In this document: positions 22,245 to 33,462 of the stretch, one piece after another
Position numbering within the stretch: position 1 is the first letter of the stretch
Layout: each line of letters starts with the position of its first letter
From: Haliclona indistincta
Lineage: Eukaryota; Porifera; Demospongiae; Haplosclerida; Chalinidae
Assembly (NCBI GenBank): GCA_964017065.1
Contig: OZ024783.1
Location: 1,862,134 to 1,926,133 of the forward strand
DNA: 64,000 nt
Direction of reading: 5' to 3'
Notes under the pieces: generated by a model
Database searches by the model: none
Seen by the model: only the letters and a program-made list of their open reading frames with translations
Told to the model about the DNA's origin: nothing
Program-made: the position numbers and the translations under genes

Positions 22245-25200
22245 ATGAGAAGACTCATCTTGCTCCCCGCTCTGATCTTCTTCTGCTTCAGACTATCTTA
22301 TTGGTTTGCAGATGCTCAAGACACGTAAGCACTCAGTGTTGTGTGTTAAAAAAAACACATTGATATTTCGACTACATTTATTATTGCCTTCTTCATACTC
22401 AGATTTAGCTTGAATCTTGTACTAACAGCTGATGGAGACGAATGCAATGGCTCCCATCCTACTGTCAGAGTGAGCACACGACTGGGAAGTGTGCTGCCAG
22501 TACGAAAGCATACCCAATGGGTTCCAGTCTCAGGTAAGTCAGTACTCAGTAGTTTTTCACAGCTCAGTAGTCTTGGATTGCCTGACTGAAATGGTTGTTT
22601 TCTGTAGACAACTGCAGTACAGCTCATAATTTGACGTTTTCATTGTCTACGATATTTAATGGAACTATTCTCGACACAGTAGCTAACCCACACTATCAGT
22701 TCAGGATTGATCTGTCTCCTGCTGATCACTGCCATTGTCTAACTGTTGACAGTGCTACTGGTGTTATTGGTGACATTATATTCAATCAATGGAGAGATGG
22801 AAGCTTCTGGTGTGGCAGCAGCATCACTCAGCTTTGTGCCTCAAGTAGTGACAATGTAACATTCTACTCTGTACTTATAAGTCAGAATGGATCACTGCTA
22901 AGGGATGATCACAATGACTCACATTTGTGCACTGCTCTTAATATTTCCATCAATGCTCAAGTTTCTAATATGATAAATTGTAACATAATGATTCCAGGTA
23001 TGAATTTAGCATAATATAGCTTTCTATGTTTACAATTCGTTGTTATGTACACATTCGTAATTTATTTTAGACACTAAGTGCACTACTCTTGATGATGTTT
23101 GGAAAGAAGCTTCAAAGTGCAGTATTAGCAGGAAAAGTGATGTTCCGAGTTGCTCTCCACTTTCCAATGCAAACGGTTAGTGACTGTGTACAGATTATTG
23201 CTATTATTGCTAATTTACTTGTGTTGTTTTTCATTAGCAACACATGTTATGTGCACTATGCCTTATACTGCTATAACTAGCACTTATGTTTTGCCAAGTT
23301 GTTTCCTTTCTACGTGCATGAAACATTATAGCTACCAGGGTATGTCACTGCAATGGAGAGTGGGGACCAGTTCACTGTCATCCATCACTACAACTAGTAG
23401 AGGAACTGGTATGTTATCACTATAGGTCAATTAAACACGCACATTGTTCATGCATGCATGTAGCTTGAATCATCTCTACCTGAAGATAGTCTCATGATTC
23501 TAAGTCAGCTACTACCAAACACTACCACCATCACTCAGCGATTGGATCTCCTTATGAGAGCTGTGCAGCAACAACTCAACACAACACAAGGAATAACAGA
23601 GACATTTCTACAGGTATAGCTATAAACACCTTCTTGTTTAGACATCATAATACTCTATTGTGTATTTTCATTATGCAGTTGGTTCTAAACATTGTTGAAG
23701 ACATACCAAATAAGGCAAGTACAGCAGTTTTATACAAACCGTAGAGGAGCACTAATGTATTTAAATGCCATCAAGTCTTCGTGCATGCTCCTTTATGTGA
23801 ATAATACCAGTGACTTGACACATTAGCTACTGCAAGGTGACGCTTTACACCATATTTGTTTTTGCAAGAAGTAATAATAAAAGCCTCTGGTGTTGGTATT
23901 TGGCTAAGTAGTGATAGCAAATTAACAGCATACTGTAAACGTTAAAATATTTCGTGCATGCAAAATTTATAAATTATCTGCTCTACAACATGATGATATT
24001 TTCGTAGATTCTGTTTGTTGAAAATTTTGACATTATTTAGTGGCTATATGCTCTAGCTGTTTCTGCTTTCTGGTCATTCAACATGTGACCGGGAAATACG
24101 TCATTTACATTGGGGGAAGGAAACAGTATAATTTCTGAACAACTTGCGAATGTTAATAGTTTGTATGTAATTGTGAACAGATTAGCAGATATTTCTGTTT
24201 TAATAATAATTATTTTGATAAATCTAAAGGCAAATGTGTCCGATTCTTCATTTCTGTCTCTACTGGATAATGTGGCTCTTAATCTCAGACTGAACAGAAC
24301 TGTTAGCTCAAAAAATGATCTAATACGTATGTGTGTGTTGTTGGTCGTTTAGTTTTATTGAATGTCGTCATGTATAGGAGTGAGGATAAGGGAAGTGTTT
24401 CCTGGTAGTGGGCGTGTCACTGGTATACAAGTTGACAACAACTATATTACATTGCCTGGAGAAATATTTGAAGATATCACTGAATCAGGTATACAGCATT
24501 CTTAGTCTTCTTTCCAAAGTAATTGCCGGGATTTTTAAAGCATTTGTTGCATCCTACTATTTTGAGAACATCTCTAATCTACTGCCTGAGGGAGCTCAAC
24601 AGTAAGCTTGCTGCAGTTGAATTAATAATGAAGATTGTTACTAACTTTGTCATGCACTTATTTTTAGGCCAGTTTCTTCAGTTATTTCGTCTGCACTGAA
24701 TTGCGACATCGGATGCAAAACCACCAATGTAACAGAGAACGTGACCATTTTCTTCAACTTGTCTTTGAGCACAACCAATAATACCAAGTGCGTGTTCGCC
24801 AATTTGCAGTGAGTCTACAAACAATTTTAAGTCACACTTTCACGATCTTTTAGGAGAAGTGTTGGTGCTGACTTTTGGAACAATAGTGGATGTAGAACAA
24901 TACATTTTGAGAATGGTTCTGTGATGTGCTCGTGTAACCATCTCACACACTTTGGTATTCTTACTTCTGGACCAGAGATGGTACATGTTTATAATAATAA
25001 TTTAACTATGAATTCAATTCTTCATTATTCACACTGTCTCCATGCAGTCTCCTCAAACGGGTCTTGAATTAATTGTTTTGCGTGTTCTTTCGCCCATATC
25101 ACTGGTGTTTCTGTTGGCTACTATTCTCACATTCGTATTACAGAGGTCAGAAAAACCTACATTGCACACTGACTGATCATACATTTTTAAGAATACAAAG

Positions 25201-26536
25201 CTGACATACTTAATATAATGTGCATTCTTGAGTTTCGCTCTCACTAGAATTATGTGCAATCCTTAGACTATATGTATGCTACTCCTGTACTATAGCTACT
25301 GACATTTGCTTTGCATTCTTGCACTTGCAATTTGTTCATTTTACGGCATCTGTATCAATTCACTGACTACAGGTCTCTGTGGAACATGCGTAACTACATT
25401 CACTGTATGTTGTGTGGTAGCATGTTCAATGCCCAGCTTGCGTATATTGTGGGATTAGACCAAACTGAGAATGAGGTAATTAAAAGAGAATCTTATGCTA
25501 TATTGTCCATCCACTCTACTGCACCACACAGGCTGTCTGTTTAACCATTGCTGTGTTGCTACACTATCTGATACTAGTGATGTGCATGTGGATGCTAATG
25601 GAGGGTGTGGTCTTGTACGTCATGCTAGTTAAAGTATTTATCACTCATCACAAACGCTACATCGCTTTCTTCACCATAGCAAGCTATGGTAGGTGAAGTG
25701 TTACTTAGCTACAACTACTTTTTGCCTTGTATAGGCATACCACTGTTATACATGATTCTAGTGGTGCCTCTTGGATTCTTAGTCAACACTGAAAACATAA
25801 TTGGAAGCCATTATGGACGTCGGGATGCTATAAGCGGTCGATTATATCAGTAAGAGATCCACAAAGCTTGAAGTGTAATATACAGTGTACCACAGGTGTT
25901 GGTTGAGATATGATACTAACTATATTTGGGCACTCATCGCTCCCGCTTTTCTTATCATTCTCGTGAGTGTATTCTACATCAGAGGTACTTGTATTGCACA
26001 AACTATAGGTCAATTTTGGGTTCCTGATTATGGCTCTTACTATCATGTGTCATCATCTGAAGAAAAAAGAGAAAAGAAATACAACAAAGTAACGCCTTGA
26101 TAAGTTGCATTGCTATGTGATAATTTGTATTCTCGTGCAGGCACTGGTTAAAAGTTACCATATCACTGATAGTTGTAACAGGCATATCGTGGATTGGTCA
26201 TTTAATTTTTAGTCATCTAACTGATCTTCATGTCATCGGATTCATCATGGATGCTTTCGTTTGTTGTCAAGGCTTCATTATATTCATCTTGTTGGTTCCT
26301 TTCTCTAAACCAGTTAGTGCCATCAACTACTGAAACTGTTTATATAATTATTATTTGCTTGTGAAATAGGTAAGAGATGCTTACATCAACTGGTGGAGAA
26401 AGAAATGGTCACATTCACAATCGAACAAGTCATCTGTCAAGATTCTCATTTCCAGTATACCTTTTGCACCAAAAATGCCTCAGTGAGCTAACAGAGCACA
26501 CATTATTATATGTCTCACTGTTATTCTTGCAGATAG
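22245..26536 (+). CDS. Adhesion GPCR copy 4 (type B), reading frame open
   Basis: Exons: 22245-22324, 22403-22533, 22608-22997, 23071-23175, 23332-23408, 23464-23613, 23679-23714, 24230-24326, 24378-24488, 24541-24601, 24668-24808, 24854-24980, 25048-25145, 25373-25475, 25532-25688, 25735-25849, 25896-25962, 26009-26088, 26141-26312, 26370-26482, 26533-26536; sum 2415 nt, about 804 aa. A signal peptide is followed by an ectodomain with CNGSHPTVRVSTRLG, then HYQFRIDLSPADHCHC and CHCNGEWGPVHCH modules, a GAIN-like region, the GPS CSCNHLTHFGIL, and seven TM segments over exons 13-19 (TM3 contains FMWMLMEG-type residues, here CMWMLMEGVVLY). The HLT triad should allow self-cleavage at L|T. A 1-nt deletion in exon 20 relative to copies 7 and 8 shifts the tail, so it ends APKMPQ instead of a TKV-type motif. 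Intron 7 has a GC donor. Ligand unknown. Confidence 0.8.
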
Positions 26537-27118
26537 GTGACTGTGCTAAACAGACCAAAGTGTGAATGAAGATCATAGATTTTGATCATTGCATTAACTT
26601 TTCTCAGGCGATGTCTTATTATAATCCTAACAATGTAGCATCGTTTATGTTCAGTTTATTATTGCTTTCAAAAACATTATGTTAGCATGCATTTCTTGGC
26701 TTTTTTATAGTTAACACTGAAATAAACATTTTCTCCGCTAAAGATGAAGGTGGAGTGTCCAGTTAGTCGTAAGTGTAATTCCTTCCTGTTGATAACAGTG
26801 AAGTTGCTGTCAAGAGCAGCTGTAGGACATTTTGAGTGTTTACAACATCTTTCTTTCAAGCAAAGTTTACTTTTGTCTTCATTGTTGTCAATAACAGTCT
26901 ATTCATATTAGCGCTTTTATTATACATTCTTTTGATCAAGCTCACAATTTTAAATACTTACTGATCTGAATACAGCTGCTTGCTGGAAAATGTTCCTAAT
27001 GTATTTCATATTGTGCCTACCATAATAGTCAATGTTTAAAAAATAATTATTCTTTAAATCTACCAATGAGATACATGTACATACAAAACATATTGGTCGG
27101 TTGACACAGAAAGTTCAA
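26537..27118. other. 3' flank of copy 4, homologous to 58520-59086
   Basis: No complete gene. The sequence aligns by eye with the interval between copy 8 and the beta-helix gene, including a TATTGGTCGGTTG stretch just before the next ATG. It may contain the polyadenylation region of copy 4 and the promoter of the beta-helix gene. Confidence 0.65.
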
Positions 27119-27308
27119 ATGCGCTTATTGTTACTACTGTGTCCGGCTTTTCTACTGGAGCTAGCTGTCAGTGTGTCACAGCCGGTCAGAGAGATCATCA
27201 TCTCAGAGAAGGGAAGTGACACTCCATCTTGTCTTGAGCGACACAGCTCACTGTTCTCCTGTCGATCTCTGGTCGATGTCTCTGAATGGAAAAACAAAAC
27301 GGCGCATA
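27119..27308 (+). pseudogene. 5' stub of a beta-helix/multi-TM gene
   Basis: The ATG at 27119 opens MRLLLLLCPAFLLELAVSVS followed by VREIIISEKGSDTPSCLERH and SCRSLVDVS. This matches the start of the intact gene at 59087 almost residue for residue, including the signal peptide. Similarity stops after VDVS (about 27284). The frame then runs about 24 bp into the LTR of the gypsy element. No later part of the gene is found beyond the element, so the copy was truncated before or when the retrotransposon arrived. Confidence 0.8.
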
Positions 27309-27523
27309 TGTAAACTAGTTCTTCCACAAAATACTCTCTTTCAAATCATCACACGCACATTTATATACAAACACACAGGAGGCCGTGCAAAACACAGCAA
27401 CGCACAAACACAGAGGTCCATTATTCTACAACAATCACAATACATCAGTTCACAAGTTCAATCACAGTCACATACACCACAATACAGGAACAGGACTAGA
27501 CAGGTTTCGACGACACTGTTACA
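27309..27523 (-). repeat. 3' LTR of the gypsy element
   Basis: 215 bp, identical to 33244-33458. It is the 3' LTR because the element reads on the minus strand and the polypurine tract lies next to it. Confidence 0.95.
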
Positions 27524-27562
27524 TACTCCCTCCTTTGGAGAAGCTCGTCCCGAGCGTTAACC

Positions 27563-30500
27563 CTACTTGCGAGGTCTTAGATCATAATGATGAGTTGTCT
27601 GATGACGAGAGGAAGTGTTAGCATCGGATGAGTCGCTAGCAGTATTTGGTTGAACTTCAAGTTCTTCAGCATCAGTGTCCGGTCGAACAAGTTTTTCGGT
27701 CCATTTGGGTGGGCGGCCTGGTCCTGATCTTTTCGATCCATACCAGAACGAACCAGCTGACAGGTCTGGAGGACAATGCTTCACTCTGGATTGATGCACC
27801 TTGATCGGGTCATGCTGGGGATAATAAATCTTGGAGAGAATTATGTCAGGGTCATCAATGGAGATCACTCTGTAGGGACCATGCCACGGTCTTGATAACT
27901 TTCGCAAACGTCCACTCTCATCTTGTGGGAAGCGTACCAACACCCAGTCTCCTAACTTGTAGCTCACAGGTTGTGAATGCTCGTCATACTGAGACTTGTA
28001 TCGTTGTTGAGCTTCTCTGATACTCTGGCAGGCTATCTCTCTGGCTGAACTGAGAGAACGGATGAGCTCTTCACGATAGTCACAAACAGGAACTGCAGGA
28101 GAAACAGTAGTCGGAAGATAGGCTGCTTCAGTAGGAGAACGACAATCAACTCCGAAGAGAAGGAAAGATGGCTTCTCTCGAGTAGCTTCATGTGGAGTAT
28201 TGCGATACGCCCAAAGAACTCCAGATAGGTACTGGTCCCACTGGTTGCCATAGGTGGCAGCATGTTTCCTTAGCATGGATTTGAGGGTTCTATTGAATCG
28301 TTCGACCATTCCGTCACATTGAGGATGGTAGGAAGTAGTGTTCAGTTTCTTTGTACCGAGCATTTGACAAACATCCATCATGAGGTGTGACAACAAGTTC
28401 GTACCGCGATCTGAGAGTAAGGCTTCTGGTACTCCAAATAGTGGGACAAGTTCTTCCACCAACAGTTTAACGATCCTCAAAGATTTCTGGTCAGGGACAG
28501 GGAATACAAGAGGCCACTTGGTCAAGAAATCTTGAAACACAACCACATGTTGATTGCCCCTCTTCGTCTTAGGAAGGTCCATGATATCAACTCCAACGAT
28601 TTGAAAGGGACGGCCAACTGGAATAGGATGTAAAAAAGGGTGTTTGGAGTGACGAGGGTTAGAGACAAAGGCACACTGCGGGCAGTTTTGACAATGATGA
28701 TGTACGTCTGTGTACATTCCTTTCCACCACCAACTCCTTGCCATAGTCGAGTAGAGCCGCTGAGTAGAGAAATGACCTGCCATGGGTCCACTGTGATATT
28801 CTCTGATAATACTCTCTCGAAGTTGAGGTGGCACCACTGCTCGCTTCCTGTTCCGTCGCTTAGGATCAACATAGTAGAGGACACCGTCCATTACTGCAAA
28901 CATCTGAGCTTCTGCAACCACTCGCTGAGCATCTCTAGAATCAGAAGGGACACGATCATCTTCAAGGTAGTTGAAGAGACTGCTGAGTTTGGGTTCCTTC
29001 ATCTGCTCGTTTCTGAGATTGTCAGGAAGTTGAGGTTCTGTGGGAGGCAGTTGTAATAGCTCATCTACCATGATGTCTGCTAGCTCTTGTGATCCATCTT
29101 GTTGTGAAGTCACAGTAGCCACTTGAGTTTCGGTGTCTATTTCTTTCACTGGTGGAGGAAGGTAGGGATTTCTTGACAAAGCATCAGCATTGGTATTCTG
29201 TTTGCCAGATCGATGACGAATCTCCACGCTCCTGATTCCTGAGCCGTAGATCTTTGTCCACCATCTCGCATGTTTCCCATTGAGGTGAGGAACACCCAAC
29301 GTAGCTTTCACTGCTGCATGATCAGTGTAGACCGTTACGTGGTGTCCATACAAGTAAGCACGAAAGTGTGTGAATGCCCATACAACAGCTAGAGTCTCCA
29401 GATCTGTGACGGCGTAGTTTGCTTCAGATTGAGATACAGCACGACTAGCGTAGGCAACAGGATGAAGTGTTCCATCGCTCTGCTCTTGGTTGAGAACAGC
29501 TCCGAGACCTCGGGCACTGGCATCTGTCTCTAGGATGAAATCTTTGTCAAAGTTAGGGTAACTGAGAACAGGATGGGACACAAGCTTATCTTTGAGTGAT
29601 TGAAATGCATCTTGGCAAGCAGTATCCCAGACAAACTTTGCTCCTTTTCTGGTGAGACAATGGAGTGGTTGAGCAATAGTTGCAAATCCCTTGATGAATC
29701 TGCGATAGTACGATGCCAGTCCAACGAACTGTCTGAGCTCATGAAGAGAAGTCGGAACAGGGAAGTTGACAACAGCTTCTGTCTGAGACTGGTTTGGTAA
29801 AAGCCCATCAGGAGTGAGTAGATAGCCAAGGTATTCTACCTCCTTGCGGAACAGACGACACTTAGATGGTTTCAGCTTCAGACCAGCTTTCTGTAGTGCC
29901 TTGAACACTTGAGTGACATGTTCAACATGTTCCTGGAAGGAGGAAGAAAACACTAAAACATCATCCACATAAACAGATACAAATTTTCTCCCATCAACAG
30001 GATTCAGTTGTTGTAAGATCTTCTCCATCAATCGTTGAAAGACAGCTGGTGCATTCTTAAGTCCGAAAGGCATTACTTTGAACTCAAAAAGACCTCCAAT
30101 GGTAATAAACGCCGTCTTTTCCTGAGAAGATGGATCCATGGGGATTTGCCAGTAGCCAGAGGCTAAGTCGAGAGTGGAGAAGTATTTGGTAGTAGGACCA
30201 AGCTGATCGATGATGTCGTCAACTCTTGGAAGAGGATAGGTATCAGTTTTAGTGATGGAATTCAGATGTCTATAGTCAATGCAAAATCGCAAGGTACCGT
30301 CTTTCTTTCTTACTAGAACAATCGGGCTTGACCAGGGGCTGTTTGAAGGCTGTATCACGTCCATTTCTTGCATCTTTTGCAGCTGCCGGGCCACTTCTTT
30401 TCTCACTCCAAAAGGCACTCGTCGCAGATGTTGCTTGCTTGGAGGCGCATCACCAGTGAAGATCTCCATCTCTACGAGATCCGTGTGTCCTCTCTCGTTC

Positions 30501-32905
30501 TCTTCTACAGCGAAAACACTGTGGTGTTCTTCAAGGCATTGATGGAGTTGCTTGTGCTCTGAAGTGGACAAAGAGATTTCTTCCTTAGGGAGGAGAGAAA
30601 ACAGTTCAGTCATACGATCTGAAATGCTGATCTCACGAACAGCAGGTGACCTCGGAAGTGGAACAGCATGGTCAGCTGCCGGCTCAATCACTTCAGCGGA
30701 TACAGCGATTGCTAGCTCATCTCCTTGCTGACACTTCTGTGGGGTCTTCCGAAGGTTACTAAGAACCACATGAGCAACTCCTTGGGAATCAGTCTTCACT
30801 AGAGCAGGAGACTCAAGGAGAGAGAGTAATTGAGAATCAGATTGAGAGGAAGATAAAGGCTCTAGTAATATACAGGTAGAGGGAAGCTGAGACTGTATGG
30901 TCACAACAGAACTACTGTGTGGGGCTAGATGGACTGTTTTCACTAGCTTTACTGTGCAGGATACCCTGGGAACCTTTGGCTCCTTCAGCTTCTTCGGCTT
31001 CTTCCTCTTCTTGCATCCCCTCCACACTTCGACATTAGGATGATATTTAACGATGCCCAGTTGTCGGCACACACCTTCCGACAACAGAAGCTGATCTTCA
31101 ACATCCATCTTTATGTAGACCATCGTCTTCATCTCTTGTCCGTCAAAAGAAAGAGTTAGCTGCATGCGTCCATGAAGCTCAAACGGTCTGCCATCATAGC
31201 CATGTGGTGTCTTATCGGCAGGCTTAAAGTTTTTTTTCTTAAGTCTGGACACTGCTGCCACCTTCTTAAACAAGCGTGGTCCTATGATAGTGATATCAGC
31301 ACCAGTGTCTACGAGACCATAAGCGGGTACACCCTCCACTTGTAGCGGAACACAGACAGTGTGGCTGCCCTGGTCTTTCACATCCACTTGGCAACACCGC
31401 TCCGGGTCCGACTCATCTGAAAAAAGAAAAGAAAGAGGATCAGTGTGAGTAGAGGAAGAAGGTGGATCAGAATGGGCGGAGTCTGATGTGGGTGGTGCAG
31501 TGTTTTCCTGTCTGGAATGGACACCTCGATTCCTTGGTTTCTGGTGAGAACCCTTGCTCTCTGTAGGTGGTTTGAGACAGTTTTTGGCAAGATGTCCAGG
31601 GTCTCCACAGTTGTAGCATCGTCGAGGTCCAGGTGTTGGTTTACCAGGATTTGGTGCTGAAGGCTGAGGTAGTGTTGGCGTTTTGGTTGGAGTTTTGAAT
31701 TTGTATCCATTTGTATCCATTGGTCGAAAGCCTCTGCTATATTCTCTTCTCTTCTCCAGCTCAATCTGTCGCTTCTCTTCATTCTTCGCAGCCAGATTCA
31801 GTTCAGTATAGCTTTTTGCACCTGATACTGCTGGACTCTCGAGCAATCGGTACAGCAATCCCTCCTGCAATTGAGTAAATAGTATCATTGCTCTTGTCTC
31901 TCTCGACATAGCATCACGACCATACGCTAACTGGAAGGCACGCTCGATCCTTCTGATATAGTCAGCCACACTTTCAGACTTCTTCTGAGTTGCGTGTCGA
32001 AAATCTTGAGCTGCTAATGCTCTATCCCTGGGCTCCAAACGACTCTTCAATGACACCACTGCAGTGTCCCAGTCACTCTTCTCTTCTCTGGACAACAAGT
32101 TCCATTCCTGGAGAGCTCTACTGCGAAGATGTCCAGCCATCTGCATTAACAGTTCATCCCGACTCCATCCGTTCCACTCTCCCGCCCGCTCAAGCGTAGG
32201 AAGCCAATCATCCAGCAACTCTTCAGGATTTTCACCAGTGAATTGTTCTACTGGAGGCGCCTTTCCTCTGCGACGGTGAGTTGAGGTGGTTTGCTGTTCT
32301 CGCTGTTGTCCACCTATGCGGTCTGAGGTCTGACGTTCTCTCTGTCGTCTACCTGCGAAGTGAGAGGTATGCAACTGTGCATCTAGAGCATTAGGAATAG
32401 ACAATAGAGAACAAGAAGGAGAGAGAGAATATTCAGAGGGAGGAGGATACACAGAGTCTTGTGGGTCCTCTCTAGGTAACTGCAGGTTCCTAGAAGCAGC
32501 ATGTTCTTCTGCATCTCGCACTCTGACTCTCTCCTGACTGGGATCACGAGTAGCTCCAGCCAGCTGTTGGTTCAGCTCCTCAATTATCTCGTCTTTCTCA
32601 GCGAGGGCGGAGTCAAGCTTCTGCACGCGGTCGCACATTTGCTTCCAAAGCTGCTTAACACGATCTCTTTCCATTTGTAACTCTGCCTGGTGAGAGTCGA
32701 CAATAGTGTGAAGTTGACGCTGCAGCTCGTCCAGTTGAGCGCGTGTGTTCGTCAACTGTGAACGCATCTCCTCCAACTCTGAACTGCTGGCGCCGGACTC
32801 ACGCGGACACTCCTCGGTAGAACCTGCCTCCGCAAATACTCCCGCTTGGTCTACCAGGTAGAGTCGTAGTTTCTGTGTGACTCGTCTGCTATCCTGTACG
32901 AGCAC
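27563..32905 (-). CDS. Ty3/gypsy gag-pol polyprotein, 1780 aa
   Basis: One frame encodes all retrotransposition functions. An N-terminal coiled-coil-like region (about 40-130) and a capsid-like gag (about 215-400) are followed by a CCHC zinc knuckle CYNCGDPGHLAKNC (about 432-445). The aspartic protease motif is LVDTGADITIIG (about 530). Reverse transcriptase has LRFCIDYRHLN and the active-site YVDDVL (about 977). RNase H begins ILETDASARGLGAV (about 1127). Integrase has an HHCC finger ending HCQNCPQC (about 1407) and a D-D-E core near 1440, 1500 and 1534 (VERFNRTL). A GPY/F-type module with RPWHGPYRVIS lies near 1675. Order PR-RT-RH-IN identifies Ty3/gypsy. No chromodomain or envelope gene is visible. 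Gag and Pol are fused with no frameshift. Confidence 0.95.
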   Translation of the reverse strand: MLVQDSRRVTQKLRLYLVDQAGVFAEAGSTEECPRESGASSSELEEMRSQLTNTRAQLDELQRQLHTIVDSHQAELQMERDRVKQLWKQMCDRVQKLDSALAEKDEIIEELNQQLAGATRDPSQERVRVRDAEEHAASRNLQLPREDPQDSVYPPPSEYSLSPSCSLLSIPNALDAQLHTSHFAGRRQRERQTSDRIGGQQREQQTTSTHRRRGKAPPVEQFTGENPEELLDDWLPTLERAGEWNGWSRDELLMQMAGHLRSRALQEWNLLSREEKSDWDTAVVSLKSRLEPRDRALAAQDFRHATQKKSESVADYIRRIERAFQLAYGRDAMSRETRAMILFTQLQEGLLYRLLESPAVSGAKSYTELNLAAKNEEKRQIELEKRREYSRGFRPMDTNGYKFKTPTKTPTLPQPSAPNPGKPTPGPRRCYNCGDPGHLAKNCLKPPTESKGSHQKPRNRGVHSRQENTAPPTSDSAHSDPPSSSTHTDPLSFLFSDESDPERCCQVDVKDQGSHTVCVPLQVEGVPAYGLVDTGADITIIGPRLFKKVAAVSRLKKKNFKPADKTPHGYDGRPFELHGRMQLTLSFDGQEMKTMVYIKMDVEDQLLLSEGVCRQLGIVKYHPNVEVWRGCKKRKKPKKLKEPKVPRVSCTVKLVKTVHLAPHSSSVVTIQSQLPSTCILLEPLSSSQSDSQLLSLLESPALVKTDSQGVAHVVLSNLRKTPQKCQQGDELAIAVSAEVIEPAADHAVPLPRSPAVREISISDRMTELFSLLPKEEISLSTSEHKQLHQCLEEHHSVFAVEENERGHTDLVEMEIFTGDAPPSKQHLRRVPFGVRKEVARQLQKMQEMDVIQPSNSPWSSPIVLVRKKDGTLRFCIDYRHLNSITKTDTYPLPRVDDIIDQLGPTTKYFSTLDLASGYWQIPMDPSSQEKTAFITIGGLFEFKVMPFGLKNAPAVFQRLMEKILQQLNPVDGRKFVSVYVDDVLVFSSSFQEHVEHVTQVFKALQKAGLKLKPSKCRLFRKEVEYLGYLLTPDGLLPNQSQTEAVVNFPVPTSLHELRQFVGLASYYRRFIKGFATIAQPLHCLTRKGAKFVWDTACQDAFQSLKDKLVSHPVLSYPNFDKDFILETDASARGLGAVLNQEQSDGTLHPVAYASRAVSQSEANYAVTDLETLAVVWAFTHFRAYLYGHHVTVYTDHAAVKATLGVPHLNGKHARWWTKIYGSGIRSVEIRHRSGKQNTNADALSRNPYLPPPVKEIDTETQVATVTSQQDGSQELADIMVDELLQLPPTEPQLPDNLRNEQMKEPKLSSLFNYLEDDRVPSDSRDAQRVVAEAQMFAVMDGVLYYVDPKRRNRKRAVVPPQLRESIIREYHSGPMAGHFSTQRLYSTMARSWWWKGMYTDVHHHCQNCPQCAFVSNPRHSKHPFLHPIPVGRPFQIVGVDIMDLPKTKRGNQHVVVFQDFLTKWPLVFPVPDQKSLRIVKLLVEELVPLFGVPEALLSDRGTNLLSHLMMDVCQMLGTKKLNTTSYHPQCDGMVERFNRTLKSMLRKHAATYGNQWDQYLSGVLWAYRNTPHEATREKPSFLLFGVDCRSPTEAAYLPTTVSPAVPVCDYREELIRSLSSAREIACQSIREAQQRYKSQYDEHSQPVSYKLGDWVLVRFPQDESGRLRKLSRPWHGPYRVISIDDPDIILSKIYYPQHDPIKVHQSRVKHCPPDLSAGSFWYGSKRSGPGRPPKWTEKLVRPDTDAEELEVQPNTASDSSDANTSSRHQTTHHYDLRPRK

Positions 32906-33243
32906 TTGGACAAGACCTGGTTCTTTGCCAATGCTTATGAGATGGCCTTCTACGAGTTGGCGAGTCTCCTCGGCTCCAGCTCCAACGCTTCTGCCGTAAG
33001 CTTCAAATGTTGTCGCTTCAACCTGGCTGAGTTCAGTGAGTAGAGCTGTCCCTCGGGAAGCTCCGTCTTAGCTGACCTTTCAGCTCTCCATGGCGTCAAC
33101 AGTTCTGAACGATGGATAGCTCCGTGAGCTCCACAGTGACCGCTGGACTCTGACCCCTCCGCCATCCTCGGGGCTTTGGGGCTCCTGGACAGTCACTGCT
33201 TCCACTCGTTCCTGAGAGTTTAGAATCTCGGTCGAACCTCCAA

Positions 33244-33458
33244 TGTAAACTAGTTCTTCCACAAAATACTCTCTTTCAAATCATCACACGCACATTTATA
33301 TACAAACACACAGGAGGCCGTGCAAAACACAGCAACGCACAAACACAGAGGTCCATTATTCTACAACAATCACAATACATCAGTTCACAAGTTCAATCAC
33401 AGTCACATACACCACAATACAGGAACAGGACTAGACAGGTTTCGACGACACTGTTACA
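33244..33458 (-). repeat. 5' LTR of the gypsy element
   Basis: 215 bp, identical to 27309-27523. The leader between it and the gag start (32906-33243) carries the primer-binding-like site and only short unsupported ORFs. Confidence 0.95.
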
Positions 33459-33462
33459 CATA

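Larger units (their letters stand above)
27309..33458 (-). mobile_element. Full-length Ty3/gypsy LTR retrotransposon
   Basis: 6150 bp, transcribed on the minus strand. Two 215-bp LTRs are identical by eye, start TG and end CA in element orientation, and are flanked by a 4-bp CATA duplication (27305-27308, 33459-33462). A primer-binding-like TGGAGGTTCGACC starts one base inside the upstream LTR (at 33242, reading minus). A polypurine tract AAAGGAGGGAGTA directly abuts the downstream LTR (27524-27536). One uninterrupted gag-pol frame lies inside. Identical LTRs and an intact frame imply recent insertion and possibly retained activity. Confidence 0.95.

Noticed and set aside
27171..27621. + strand ORFs over the LTR
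   Set aside because: They lie over the LTR and the 3' end of the minus-strand gag-pol; the same LTR ORF appears at 33320.
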